A DNA stretch of 64,000 bases from Brachynemurus nebulosus (lineage: Eukaryota > Arthropoda > Insecta > Neuroptera > Myrmeleontidae). This document shows positions 1 through 11,737 of the stretch, piece after piece. Positions within the stretch are counted from its first letter, which is position 1, and every line of letters begins with the position of its first letter. The notes beneath the pieces are model-generated. The model worked only from the letters and a program-made list of their open reading frames with translations, did no database searches and was not told the origin of the DNA. The position numbers and the translations under genes are program-made. The stretch is taken from assembly GCA_035578155.1 (NCBI GenBank), contig JAPWDM010000017.1:1202001-1266000 (forward strand), written 5' to 3'.

Positions 1-117
1 TTTACTTCCAAAATTAATAATTTAACAGCTGATTTGATGAGTACGGTAGATAGTGTTGAAACTAAAGTTAAACATATTAATGTAGAAATAAATGCGATTA
101 AAGAACAGATAATTTAG
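1..117 (+). pseudogene. C-terminal scrap of a coiled-coil ORF (LINE ORF1-like?)
   Basis: Frame 1 is open from the first base to a TAG at 115-117, giving 38 codons. Leu, Val and Ile recur at heptad-like spacing among polar residues (for example LTADLMSTVDSVETKVKHI), as in a coiled coil. Coiled-coil segments of this type are common in ORF1 proteins of non-LTR retrotransposons, but nothing else here identifies the family. The upstream part lies outside the window. Function is not assigned. Confidence 0.3.
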
Positions 118-1030
118 AGAAACATTAAATTTGCAAACTAATAATCAATACCTATAAATAAAACAGAAGGGTCTGTCTGTGATTTTCGAATTTTTAGGTA
201 TTAATATGTTTTTCAGTTAGCAAATTCAACATATATAGCAAATCTATCTTTAAAAATTTTTTGTCTTTCTGTCTGTCTGTCTGTCTGTTTGTACGAACCA
301 ATTTAACTCAAAAACTGCTGAAGCTATTGAGTTGAAATTTGCAGGGAATATAGATATTAACCTTCCGATCAATCTTAACCATATTTTAATGTAATCTTCC
401 AAATGGTTAGATACAGGATGATTCAAAAAGAATCTCCATTAAATGTTTATGGTCTTCTAAATAAAGTAGATTTTTGCAAATTTGGTTTTAGAAGTTTCCA
501 AATATGATTTTAATTAAAATATTTCTAACTTGCTGCCACTTCCGGTTATACCGGAAGTTCACACCAACTTTGCTATTTTAAGTGTTTTTAACAACAAATT
601 TGAATTCGCTGGGAATTGTTATTAATATTCTATCTGACAGTGGCATTTTAGCTTCGTTGACATGATACAGGCTGGTCAAATAAAGAATTTTTTTTAAATA
701 GTTTTTTGTTCATTGTGAAAAACTTTTTTTTAAATGAACCACCTATATTTTTTATTATAACTATGTAACAAACGTAAACTCTATCTATTAATAGCAGATA
801 TTCTTACACCCAAAACTGATATTTTGGAAGTTACATCGAATTTACATAATAAAATGATAAGTTAGGTTTTCCATGGGCACGGTCATAGACATAAAAACCA
901 CTGGACAGATTTTAATGAAACATTGTAAATTTATCCCTTAGATGCTTCATCATCTCAACATCTCCAGTCAGAATCTTCACGATATTCTTTATGGAGGTTG
1001 ATATATTCACGACAAAAGTTGATATACCTC
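118..1030. other. Intron sequence without recognised gene
   Basis: AT-rich intron. A (GTCT)n-like run lies near 262-292. The text after it (about 300-660) has the look of a degenerate dispersed repeat. No coding signal or paired termini were found. Confidence 0.5.
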
Positions 1031-1669
1031 TTACGCTCAAAGATCGAAATCGCTCATTGAGCGAAAAAAAACGACCACAACGGGTTGTGGCCACTTAAAA
1101 TCATCCACAACGCGAAATTCGTGTTGTGGCACTTGTAAAAACAACCACAACGCGTTGTGGCTAATTCAAAAAGACCACAACGCGAAATTCGCGTCGTGAC
1201 TTTCATAGGATTTGACCGCAACGCGACGTGGTTATTTAAAAAAGCCATAACGCGTTCTACATGGTTAGTTGATGTACCCACACGATACAGGGGCAGGTTA
1301 TTATTTGTCAACAGACGTATAGGGTTCAGAATGTTAACTAATAAAAGCGTTTCATTAAACTTTTTATTCATTATGATTTCAAGTGGTTACTTACATTTGT
1401 AAATATAACAAAATTATTTCCCATATACTGAAATGCAAATTCGTTATTTTTAAACAATACGTAATCATGCATAAAAATCTATTTAATTAAGTGTTTTAAT
1501 TAAAAGGTGCCAGTATTTTTACTCGACGTTTAGGAAGAATGTATGATGATATGTATTTATTCTACTAAGTCTGTTTCTGTGGTGCAGGTTGCAGCCTAAA
1601 CAATTTAACGGATTTTGGTAAAGAAGGTGTCGTTGGAGTCGTCTTAATCTCGGAAGTGCTATGGGCTAA

Positions 1670-2350
1670 ATGTCAAAATTCATCCCCTAAATAGGGTTTG
1701 AAAAATTTATATAAAAACTGTTGTATTTAAAAACATGAAATTTTAGACAGTGGTACTTTATGTAACGTAGGTGAGCACCAGAAAGGAATTTTTGGAAATT
1801 CATCCCGTAAAGATATAAAATGGGGGATGAAAATTTATATAGCAAACCACTGACTCTAGAAATGTAAAATTTTGTACAGGAATCCCGGTAAGTGAGTATA
1901 AAGAGGGAGAATTATTGTAAAAATCTATCCACTATCGGCCTAAAATAGAAGATGAAAATTTATATAAAAAAAACCACTAGGTTCAGAGTCGTGAATTTTT
2001 CCACAGGGTCTCTTTTAGTAACGAAAGTAAGCACGGAGAGAGAATTTTGGAAATTCGTTCTCTAAGGAGTTAAAATAAGGGATGAAAATGTATATAGAAA
2101 ACCGTTATGTCTGGAAATGTAAAATTTTACACAGATGTTTCTTATATAACACAGGTGAGCACTAAGAAGGGATTTTTGCAAATCTGTCCTATAAGGGGGG
2201 GAGGGAATTGTATAAAAAATTGTTGGGTTTAAAAACGTAAAATTTTGCACAGAGGTTTCTTTAGTAACGTAACGTAAGCTAGCACCAAGAGCAGATTTTT
2301 GAAAATTCATCCCTTAAGGCGGTAAAATAAGGGATGAAAATTTATATGGA
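1670..2350. repeat. Degenerate tandem array, period about 115-120 bp
   Basis: About six diverged units share the blocks AAATTCATCCC..., AAATAAGGGATGAAAATTTA and GTAAAATTTTGCACAG in the same order. Good examples start near 1741, 1861, 1990, 2110 and 2240. The open frame that crosses the units is a by-product of the repeat and not a gene. Confidence 0.6.
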
Positions 2351-2627
2351 AACTAGCTTATGTTCACGACTTCTGCTGAGTGGAGTAACGACATAGTGTT
2401 TACAACTGGTCACCCTACAACAAGTTCACACGAAGGAAGTCGCAGACAAAAGTTATTTTATGATAAAAAAAATTTTTTCGATGTTAAATTCGTGGTAATT
2501 TAGACTGCCAGCCGCTGTAATTTCGTATGCGTACCTATATATTTTTTCGTCTAAATAATTAAGCAATGCTAAAAAAACTCAATAAAAAAGTTAATTCAAA
2601 AAAATAAAAAACCCTAACTGCGCAAAA

Positions 2628-2812
2628 AGCAAACTAAAACGATGGAAACAAGATGGAATAAAGAAAAAGAAAAAAAACTAAAGCAGTCGAAATCATACAT
2701 GTTGTACCAAGTTAAACAGAAATGTTTGATGCCTCCGACTGTTTCACTTTTTTGTTAATTTTTCTTTTTCTGTATTTCATCTTGTTTCCATCGTTTTAGT
2801 TGGCTTTTCGCC
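2628..2812. repeat. Inverted repeat (arms about 65 bp)
   Basis: A left arm at about 2628-2690 contains AAACGATGGAAACAAGATG. It pairs with a right arm at about 2740-2805 containing CATCTTGTTTCCATCGTTT. The arms are imperfect in their A- and T-rich inner parts. The repeat lies inside the Ginger-like element and may itself be a small inserted foldback element. Confidence 0.6.
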
Positions 2813-3044
2813 CCGTCGGTTTTTTATAAAATTTTTTTAATTACCTCTTTTGTTAAAAATTTAATTAACAAACATTAGGGTTATAATTTAAATTTTTAAA
2901 ATCAAACAATGGGTGATTCGTTGTTTAATTAAATGAATTTCAGCATTGTAGCCTTTAAAGGAAATGTAAATAAAAAGTTCTGTCGCATTTTCAATCTACT
3001 GGGCAGTGCCAATAATTATTGTAAAAAATCAAAAAAAAAAAAAC

Positions 3045-3330
3045 ATCTTGCCTTTGTTTGTGTCCGATGTTAATATATGCTTTTTCAAAATGTCGAAGAG
3101 CTCATCAGCCTTATAAAAGTAACGGATTTTTGAATCACAAATACTATCAGATCCATACTCGGTTAATTTTTCAGTGTCACTAACTTTTAAGACATCATAT
3201 TGTTTAAGACGGCGATACTTCAGTTGAAAGTCTCTTTTGTTTCATCAAATAACGTTACGTATCGTTCGTTACTAATGAAAAAATTGTGATCGGTATTTGT
3301 CTTCATAAACTCATTCAGTTTATCATAAAA
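3045..3330 (-). pseudogene. KRBA2-like integrase-family protein, N-terminal fragment
   Basis: Read on the minus strand, two adjoining frames encode protein-like sequence. The first (3330 downward) begins with FYDKLNEFMKTNTDHNFF and ends at a stop after ...KETFN. The second, offset by one base, reads KYRRLKQYDVLKVSDTEKL and on through ...RYFYKADELFDILKKH. This resembles the region just upstream of the integrase zinc finger in KRBA2-like (Ginger/Gypsy-integrase-type) proteins, as far as I recall the family. The second frame runs into a poly-T tract. The gene is broken by the frameshift and lacks the zinc finger and catalytic core. Confidence 0.45.
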
Positions 3331-3614
3331 TACTTATATTCTTTTTATTGGCCATGATTAGCGCACTGATATTCATTCACACATGGAAATAACAGTCAAC
3401 AATGAATATAAATTTAACGGTATTTAGTTGCAATGCGCCAGTTGACAAATAACAACCTGTCCGCCGTACTACGATTGCATTAACTAACCATGTAGAACAC
3501 GTTATGGCTTTTTCAAATGATCACGTCGCGTTGTGGTCAAATCTTATGAAAGCCACGACGCGAATTTTGCGTTGTGGCTAATTCAAAAGACCACAACGCG
3601 ACCACCACGTCTTT

Positions 3615-3833
3615 TTGAATATTATTTTTATCGTAACCTAGGTAATCTATTGCTTTTCTTTCTTTTGTTTCCGTTTATTATTAAATGAGTATTTTTGATA
3701 GGTATGTTACGCTCAAAGATCGAAATCGCTCATTGAGCGTAACATACCTATCAAAAATACTCATTTAATAATAAACGGAAACAAAAGAAAGAAAAGCAAT
3801 AGATTACCTAGGTTACGATAAAATAATATTCAA
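3615..3833. repeat. Near-perfect hairpin, arms 102/101 bp, 16-base loop
   Basis: Bases 3615-3716 are the reverse complement of 3733-3833 with a single one-base length difference. The loop is AGATCGAAATCGCTCA. It abuts the right end of the Ginger-like element, and the loop plus stem tip recur at 1031-1063 at that element's left side. Confidence 0.9.
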
Positions 3834-4139
3834 AAATTTAAACATTAACTTCAGAACTTTTTTTATTAAAATTTAAATGGCGTTTTTGGTCGATAAGGAA
3901 AAATACATGTCTGTTATTTCTCTGTGTTCTACACACCTACCAAGTTTCATCAAAATCGGGAATTATCACTTCAAGACCTTTACTTGTAAGTTACCTGAAG
4001 TAATGCAAATTTTAGTTAAAATATAAAAATCCGTATGTTAGTCTATTTTATACTGAAATTGAGCGTAATAATCAAGGGGCCAAACTACTATTATGATAGT
4101 TAGCATCCCGACTGTAATCAGAATTTTACATCATCAGAA

Positions 4140-4478
4140 TTGGCAGAGAGGTGGAAGGTTATATACGTATTTAGAGTTTTTGTTGATATGTGTAAGGCAG
4201 TGGATGTCTCATTCCCACGGGAAAATACAAAAACCATTTTGAGCATGTGCACACATTACGCAAAAACTACTAGACATATTTCAATGAAATTTGGTGTGAT
4301 GATAACTTATTACCTGGGTCAACAACTAAGATACGTTTCACTCCGGGAAAATCTCTGATTTTCACGGGAAAATAGAAAAGCCATTTTGAGCATTTGCACA
4401 CATTACACAAAAACTATTGAACGGATTTTTATGAAATCTGGTATGGTATTAACTTATTACCTGAGCGAACATATAACA
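4140..4478. repeat. Degenerate tandem repeat, about 150-bp unit (insect dispersed family)
   Basis: Units carry CATTTTGAGCATGTGCACAC, ATTACGCAAAAACTA, GATGAAATTTGGTGTG-like text and ATAACTTATTACCTGG. The family reappears inverted at 15410-15875. The array continues at 5496-5590, having been split by the element at 4481-5493. Open frames across it are repeat by-products. Confidence 0.65.
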
Positions 4479-4480
4479 TA

Positions 4481-4725
4481 CCATCAGTTGGGGCGAATCT
4501 GGACAGTAGGGGCGAATCTAGACAGAGCTGCCTCTCGATATTTCTTCGTCAGTGTTATGACCGTACAAGGTCATAGATCAATTTATGCTACTGAATTTTG
4601 TCAGTTATGAGATAATCATCAAAGAAAAGCGGTAAACGTGACATCATTGTATTTTGTTATTTTACAGGCGCATTGTTTATAATATTTAAAAATAACGCGC
4701 ATTTTGAAATCTTATAAAGAAAAAG

Positions 4726-4788
<63 letters not shown>

Positions 4789-5493
4789 AGGGACTGGCAA
4801 CAAAATGTTTGGCGTTTTTTTTGACAATATATGTACCAAAAATCAAAGCTGTATTGTATTTAATTTTTTTTTTATAAATTGATTAACAAAAAATTGTCTA
4901 TAGGTGAAGCGAATTTATACACCATGGTGCGTCAATATAAAAAGAAAGTGGGTATAAACTACATAAACTGTAGTCTAGATAACATAAAATGGGCTCTTTT
5001 CGACAGAGGCGTAACAACCGGGGAGGTCCAAGGGGTCCGGACCCCCTAAAATTACCTGGAAATTTTTCTTCAGCTTATTTTATTTATATTAAGAAATAAA
5101 ATTTTTAATGATTTATTATAATATTTTTTATTTGAAAATCAAATTTTCGGAGACGACTTTTTATTACATCATCTTAGCGAATTTCCAGATTGGAAATTCA
5201 GCTATTTTTATTTTTTTATGTCCGATTTTACCCATATGCATGACTGAATGTGATTTACATTACAAACAAAGCACTGTCCAGATTCACCCCACACATAGAG
5301 GCAAATCTAGACACTATATAACCAAAAAAAAAAAAAAAAAATGTTGCAATACCAATTTTAATATTTTTATTACTGCCCTATATGCTCGTGATATTAAAGC
5401 ATTTAAATTATTTTTTTAGAATTTTTTAGATAAAGTCTAAACAATTTATTGCCAAAAAACTGAAAAAATCATCTAGATTCGCTCCAACTGACG
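4481..5493. mobile_element. TIR element with TA target duplication (Tc1/mariner-pogo-like)
   Basis: The left end CCATCAGTTGGGGCGAATCT and the right end AGATTCGCTCCAACTGACGG are inverted copies. Each is flanked by TA (4479-4480 and 5494-5495). The host tandem repeat resumes directly after the right TA, which supports an insertion of about 1 kb. No transposase is visible; the interior holds an (AT)n tract and an A17 run. CAGTTGGGGCGAATCT-like text also recurs internally, suggesting subterminal repeats. Confidence 0.6.
4727..4784. repeat. (AT)n microsatellite
   Basis: About 29 uninterrupted AT units inside the TIR element at 4481-5493. Confidence 0.95.
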
Positions 5494-5920
5494 GTACTGT
5501 TTATTACGGTAAAATCTCTCCTTGCTTTGGGAAAATCTTAAAACCATTTTAACCATGTACATGCACTACGAAAAAACTATTGTTCCATGCAAGTTCTGTA
5601 TAATTAGGTAGATATATGAATATAACATTTGAAAAGTGCTCATGGATCTAAATATCAAATATTACCGAGATAGTAATCAATAAACTCTTCTAACGTTCGT
5701 ATCTATGGTCATTAAAATACATTTTTTTTAATTTAATTTAATTAATTTATTTTTTTGTATCACTTCATTATTGATTAGAATTAATAAACATATGGCATCT
5801 GTTTTCGACGATATTTCTAGATTAGATAGAAAAGGAACAGGTCACTGGATTAGAAATGAAAATTTATATTCCCATATTTTTTTTTAATTTCAGAGGTTGT
5901 GTTTAGCGTAGTAGCTAGTG

Positions 5921-6018
5921 TCAAGCGAGTGTCGAAAAAGCTTTCTCGGGCGTAAGGTATACACCTGCTAAGGGAAAATGGTATTTTGATAAATTCAAGC
6001 ATTTTGAAATATATTAAG
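5921..6018 (+). pseudogene. hAT transposase C-terminal remnant
   Basis: The + frame reads ASVEKAFSGVRYTPAKGKW and then ...FDKFKHFEIY before a stop. hAT transposases end in a dimerisation domain with an (S)SVERxFS(x)AG signature, and the match is to that signature. The inverted copy at 60446-61115 has SVERGFSG at the same place but carries stops. Only some 30 codons survive, so no activity is possible. Confidence 0.55.
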
Positions 6019-6099
6019 ATTGAATTTTTCAAACACTGATTTTATAAAAGTAATTTCTATAAAATAGATAATATATTCACAACTCGCAAAAAAATTTAA

Positions 6100-7007
6100 G
6101 GTAGTAGTCTGGTAACTCGCACTGTTTTTCATGCCTATTTTTAGGGACATTTTTTTCTTTTGAGAAAGAACAAATGAAAAGTTTTGAATTTTTAATATGT
6201 TCTTATTTACATCGTAAAGTAACAAAATAGTATATTGCACAATAAGTGGGAAAAGAGGCTTATTTCTCACGAATATGAGTTTGTTGCGCGAGCCCGCAGG
6301 GCAAGTGCAACAATTCATATCAGTGAGAAATAAGCTTTTCCCAAGTATTTTACACTATACTATTTCTACAAACACAATTTTTTAGTAAAATTTAACATAA
6401 ATAATTAAAATAAAATTTAAATAAGTAGTAAAAATGTTTTAAATTTATAATGTCAGTGGTAAGATGTTCAAATTTTTGCCAAAGCATACTTTGAAACTAT
6501 GGAAACAATAATAAATAATTAACATACAGATGTATACCTATTTTTAGAATTTCATATGACATTATATATTAAAGCCAACTTTTTTATTATATTAAGCCGT
6601 GTGAAATAATTTCCCACGCCTATTTCCACACAGTGTGGGCAATTGTTAACTTTTACATATAATAAGCCGTGCGCAAAATGTTACTTTTAATAGTAGGAGT
6701 AGAAAAAAAATTTTTTTTGAATAAATTAAATTTTTTTTTATTATAATTATCACTTGAAATTGGCCCCTCAAAAAAAGCACCTGGATGGCCCGGGTAACTT
6801 TGACTCTTGAGGACATCTGAAATCAAAAATTCTTAATTAGTCTTAATCTATAGATATGTCATTCTGGTCGAATTTCTAGAATTATGAAATTTTATCCAAA
6901 AATAACAAAGTGGCGAACTTCGAAAAAAAGGTCATTTGCTCCTAAAAATAGGCATTTTGTCCTTAAAAATAAGCATGAAAAACAGCGCGAGTTACCAGAC
7001 TACTACC
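6100..7007. mobile_element. 908-bp TTAA-flanked MITE (piggyBac-type target)
   Basis: The ends are inverted copies about 48 bp long. The left begins GGTAGTAGTCTGGTAACTCG and the right is its inverse, with a few mismatches. TTAA occurs immediately outside both ends (6096-6099 and 7008-7011), as expected for piggyBac-superfamily insertion. The hAT paralogue at 60446-61115 gives the empty site. No transposase is present. The termini do not start with the usual CCC, so the superfamily rests on the TTAA duplication. Confidence 0.75.
6222..6718. repeat. Dispersed block inside the TTAA MITE
   Basis: The segment from ATAGTATATTG to AGTAGGAGTAGAA matches the outer parts of the insert at 37817-40527. 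The match is in the same orientation, and that copy is split by an insertion of about 2.3 kb. A short inverted pair (GAGAAATAAGC / GCTTATTTCTC) lies near 6256-6340. The block may be an element nested within the MITE or part of a longer related family. Confidence 0.55.
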
Positions 7008-7170
7008 TTAAACTTTATTTAAAATCGAAACCAAAAACCGAAAACCGAAACCAGTACTCAAATCGAAAATAACCGATATTCTATAACCGTAATCGTAACC
7101 GAAACCGTTATTCTTTTTTGCGTTGAACCGAAACTGAACCGGAACGAAAAAAATTTCGGTTTGAAGCCCT

Positions 7171-8299
7171 AGATTGAAATGTTCTCAACATTGTGTAGAA
7201 CTGTAGATGGCTCATTCATTTTAACTACTAACTGTACCTACCGGCGTATATGTACCTACATACATTTGCCTATGTAATAAGGACTACAAAGTTCGACTCA
7301 CCTATTGTTATTGCCGGGGCTCTTTGACATTATATGTAATAACAAACATTGTTAGACAATAATTGAGGGTGTAGGTGAGCCAGGAGAACATAATATAAAT
7401 ATGAATATTGTGAATTTGGGTCATAAATAAATTAGGTCGGATGTCGATCATTCATTTCAGTTTAATTGTCTCTATGGGAAAGACATAACTCAAGCCGGGC
7501 CAAGCTGGTCGCGTTGGATGACGCGAACCGCTTTATTGGTGTATGTTAAGTATGGTACTAAAATAGCGTATTCGGAGTATTGTCGTGTCGAACGATTGGA
7601 GGCGATTGATCAATGATCCCCTGATGTCGTCTTGAAAGATTACGGAAGGTGAACCAATGATTTCCTGTGCTTCCACTAAGCAACTACGATGACAATTTAT
7701 TGGGCAGCTTGATTTGCACTTGCTGTCACCAGTTAATCAATTATTTTTGTTTGAGGATTAGCACCCAAATAAATGTATAATTTTATTACAAATACTGTGT
7801 TTTAATATCGTTTATTGTCGATTTTACTGTTTTTCACTCTTATTAGAATAAATCACAACAATCAAATTTAAACAATAATTAAATTTATTAAAACAATCAA
7901 AAATTACAATATCCGGGATTACAATGATGATACAAAACTTGAGCAAAGTGAACAATATTGATTTGTGGCATTGGCTTGTATATACAAAATATTTATGACG
8001 TATGAGGATTGGAAAGTTGGATTTTACCAGATATTTATTTAATTAGGTGACGTATGGAGATTGGAAAGTGGACTTTCATGGACAAAGGACAAGTAATGGA
8101 ATGTTAGGAATTTGGTGAAATCGTAGCAACATAGTACTATATTTTATATATTAAATTCGTATGAACTGTGTGCTTTAAAAGCTTATATTTTCCTACTGTA
8201 CCAAATTTTATTAACTTCCTAGTAGGAATGTAATAGGACGCGTTTTCGAAAGTTTCAATTTTGACATAATGGAGTTTTCTTTTTGGGTGCAGAATAACT
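7171..8299. other. Intron sequence, nothing recognised
   Basis: No paired termini, tandem array or coding stretch could be supported here. Confidence 0.4.
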
Positions 8300-8410
8300 A
8301 TAATATTAAAGTTTTGACCAATATCCAAAGTAATCAGGACTACAGGAGTTTTTTCATTAATCTTGTAGTCCTGATTACTTTGGGTATTAATCAAACTTTA
8401 ATATTATAAT
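8300..8410. repeat. Hairpin, arms about 50 bp
   Basis: TAATATTAAAGTTTTGACCA and the following CAAAGTAATCAGGACTACA (8300-8352) pair with TGTAGTCCTGATTACTTTG and the following TTTAATATTA (8357-8405), with a few mismatches. The loop is short and T-rich. Confidence 0.75.
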
Positions 8411-8478
8411 TTTGACGTAACTTTAAGTTTTGAAGATTCTATAATGTCATATTGTCATATACTTACATTTTTAAGATA

Positions 8479-8480
<2 letters not shown>

Positions 8481-8562
<82 letters not shown>

Positions 8563-8570
8563 GTGTGTGT
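8481..8570. repeat. (GT)n microsatellite
   Basis: About 45 GT units with one GC interruption near 8558. Confidence 0.95.
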
Positions 8571-8787
8571 ATGTACGTTTGCGAAATTTTCTCGCATATC
8601 TCGGAAACCAAATGAAATAGTATAATAGAAAAAGTAAATAAATATTAACTCCAGGCCGGTTTCATTCGATAAGTAATTACATAATGGACACCTGATTCAA
8701 TTTTCATTAAATTCCGTTTCTAACAAAATAACTAAGAAAAAGCTAATTGGTGAAATTTTAAAAATGATAAATCGAACTCCATTTTAA

Positions 8788-9100
8788 CTATAATATGAAA
8801 AATACCCCTGTCGCAACATCCTGCATAACATAGCGAATTTTCATTTCAAAAATTAGTTTTTCTCGAAAACCAGTGTACCTACAATAATGGGTCAAAATTT
8901 CTCCCCTCTTTCCAATGGTGGGAAAAATGTAGCAAAAATTCTTAAACTTGACAAAAAACTTATATTTTTCATGAAAAATGCCTAAGAAAATCATATTCCG
9001 GGCATCCGACGTGTCTGACTGAAGAACTCGTCCGAAAATTTGTTGTATCCGAAGGTTTTCCCAAATTTCATAGAAATTAAGGATGGTATGTAAAATCACA
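8788..9100. repeat. Dispersed repeat family X, copy 1
   Basis: It shares ordered blocks with 13000-13290 and 27340-27510 in the same orientation and with 34845-35065 inverted. The blocks are GTCGCAACATCCTGCATA, a run resembling ATGAAAAATGC, then GACGTGTCTGACTGAAGAAC. The 103-codon open frame on the minus strand is not conserved as a protein between copies. Confidence 0.6.
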
Positions 9101-10517
9101 AACTACCATTTTAACGCAGATATTAAAAAATCGCATGTCACAGATTGCAACTGCGACTCCAGCAATATTAGAACAGCTATTTTTGCCCTCTACCTATTTT
9201 ATATACTAGTTATATTATTTTGAACGCTTATATGTTAGTTGTGTTGCGAGGATATTATGCAAGTTATTTTCTGTAAATATTAATTAGATGGTACTGGGTA
9301 CTTTAAAAACTACCCTTCGCTATGTATTTGTATAGGTTGGTATATATAAGTACCTACACATACTTATACACACAAAATATACACCATAAACTATTTCATA
9401 GGTACACATTTTTGAAGTCGAATTAATAGTTTTTGACAATTGCGTCATCAATAAGTTCACCCGTTCTGTGGTTCAACCACTCAGACAAACGTCATATGGA
9501 TTTTGAACCAATAATTGAATACAAAATTTTTAATACTCCTTAAAATTCCTTCTCGATTCTACATTATGTGTTAGAAAAAAATAATACAATAATCTCATCC
9601 AACCTTATGTTATACATATGTGTGTGTATTATACACTACCAGCTAATTTTTTAAATAAAATTTAAGGAGTTTCGATAGACTCTAAAAAATGATACCATCG
9701 ATCTGAAATTTTAACCAGTAAACAATAAATATGTAAAACGCTGACATTTAAAATTTCAGATCAATTTTCTTTTTAGTATTCAAGAAATTAATTTTCAGAA
9801 TTTAACTTTTTTTAATGTGCGTAAATGGACTAAAATACAAAAGCGACTATAAAATATTAAAAAATGTTAAACTTTCGACCAAACTTATTTAACAGATACA
9901 TTAGACATTTACGAATCGAATAAAACAAGATATATATCAGTTTTGCACATTGTTTATTAGTTATTGCAATAAAAAAAAATTAAAAATGTAATGTCAGCTC
10001 GAAAATTGTAAAAACCATAATTGAACGTGGTAACATTGCACATTTAAAATGACACGTTTAAAAGATAAACAAAGAAAGTTAATTTTTTTAGGTTTTAATA
10101 GTAATAATCTTACAGTTAAAATTTTTAAATTAAATTTCTGTAAATTAGAACCAATAGTTTATTATAATTTGCACTCGAATCTCGTACACTATTAAAAACA
10201 CCACAGATATCAAAACACAATAGCATTAGAATTTCAATATTTTAAAAATTGTTATAGTTTTTTTTTTTTACATTTTCCGATCCTTTTACGTGTAAATTAT
10301 ATTATTTGTCCGTTGTTCGTTTTCGTTTCCTTTTTTTAGGAAGACAAAACAATAATGAAAATATATTTTTAACAAAAAAGATTAATTAATATCACAAATA
10401 TATTAACGAGATAGCATAACCTCATTTATTCATGCTAAATATAATATGTATCTATTGTGTATACATATGTAATATTGTACGAATTGTACGATATGTACCA
10501 CATGCACAGTTGTATAT

Positions 10518-11157
10518 TAGTGTTGGGCATATTTGAAGAAAAAGTAGTCGATCATTCGATTATTGTAATATCACTCAACTATAATTTGTTTATTTTGTTT
10601 GGAATATGAACACCATATTTCGTTCTCTATTTTGCACATTTTTCGAAGTATGTATAATAACATTATTTCGGTATTTTGATTAAAATGATTTTATATCTCG
10701 TGATATCATAAAATCATTCGAATGATTTCATTCTGTCTCGAAATATTTCAGTAAATAATTAAACAATTATTCTAGTTTCCTCAGACGTTTCAGTTTATAA
10801 ATAAAAACAAAAATAAAAAATAACAGTAAAAATTTTCTGGAAGTCTTTTTTGACTTCTGTCATGTTTACTACAGTAACTTAAGGTTGTACGTCTAAACTC
10901 GCTCCGTTTGTTGATGATGTCATAAAATTTTTACTTAGTTTCAATATACCTATGTAACTGTAAAATTTTACATAGTTTTCTTAAAAATGTTAATTTCTTA
11001 ACAATGTTTTTTTAACAAACTGCCAAATTAATTTAATTAATCAGGTACAGAAATATGCGAATGACAAAAATCGTATATAAAGTAATAATTTTTAATAATC
11101 GAAAGAATCGAATATAATAATCGATTACTGAAATCATCGGATAATTTCCCATCACTA
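10518..11157. mobile_element. hAT-like MITE, about 640 bp
   Basis: The left terminus is TAGTGTTGGGCA and the right is TTTCCCATCACTA, with AATCGATTA-type motifs near both ends. These resemble hAT-type TAGNG-TGGGCA termini. A clean 8-bp target duplication was not seen. No coding capacity. Confidence 0.45.
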
Positions 11158-11737
11158 TTTTAAATCATGGTTTAACGTAAGTGGTGCCAACATAACGAAA
11201 TTAAAATGTTCCAAGAGTGTGTGTTGCCAAATATATCTTCAATATTTATTCGTATTATATATTTATATAAATACGTTATAAAAGCATGAAAATAATTATA
11301 AATTATTTCTATTACTCTTCCATAGAATTTCTTGAAATATATTGATCAAAATTTATTGCCTAGAAGTTGCCACTCTCCATGAAAACAATAGATTTACGTC
11401 ATAGATTTATTGAAGGGATAAGAGCTATCAAAATACCTTAAGTTGTTTTTAATAGAAAAATGTTTAGGTACGATTGAAAAATCTGGTTGTCTGTTAAATG
11501 GCTATAATTTATTAATTACTATTTGATCCATTTGCACGGCAAAATATAATGAATTTTACCATTAAATTGAACCTTACTGTACTCATTATAATAACGTTCC
11601 TTTCTGCAGTGTTAATGGAAATAGGTAACGATTTAAGTCGCATCTTAATAAATTATTTATTTTATCATTCGAAATTTCATTTGTTTCTGTTAAAGAGATT
11701 GGAATCGATTATTATATTATTTTTTTTCTAACACATA

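Larger units (their letters stand above)
1031..3610. mobile_element. Ginger/KRBA2-like DNA transposon remnant with palindrome-rich TIRs
   Basis: The left arm (about 1145-1316) and the right arm (about 3430-3605) are inverted copies. Both are built from repeated CCACAACGCG / CGCGTTGTGG units and end inward in a block resembling CTACATGGTTAGTT. Between them lie a degenerate tandem array (1670-2350), a hairpin (2628-2812) and, on the minus strand, a frameshifted coding fragment resembling KRBA2-like integrase-family proteins. The Ginger-type assignment rests on that fragment. The outer limits are uncertain. The 33-bp motif at 1031-1063 recurs in the hairpin just right of the element (3708-3740). 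Confidence 0.45.
5605..7170 (+). mobile_element. hAT-type deletion derivative, copy A, interrupted by a TTAA element
   Basis: Bases 5605-6099 and 7008-7170 together match the reverse complement of 60446-61115 (copy B). The right end reads ...GGTTTGAAGCCCT, the inverse of a hAT-like AGGGCTTCRAACCG terminus. It is preceded by a tract of repeated AACCGAAACCG-like units. A short stretch at about 5921-6017 looks like the hAT dimerisation region (ASVEKAFSGV). The 908-bp block at 6100-7007 is absent from copy B and is a later insertion. Confidence 0.65.
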
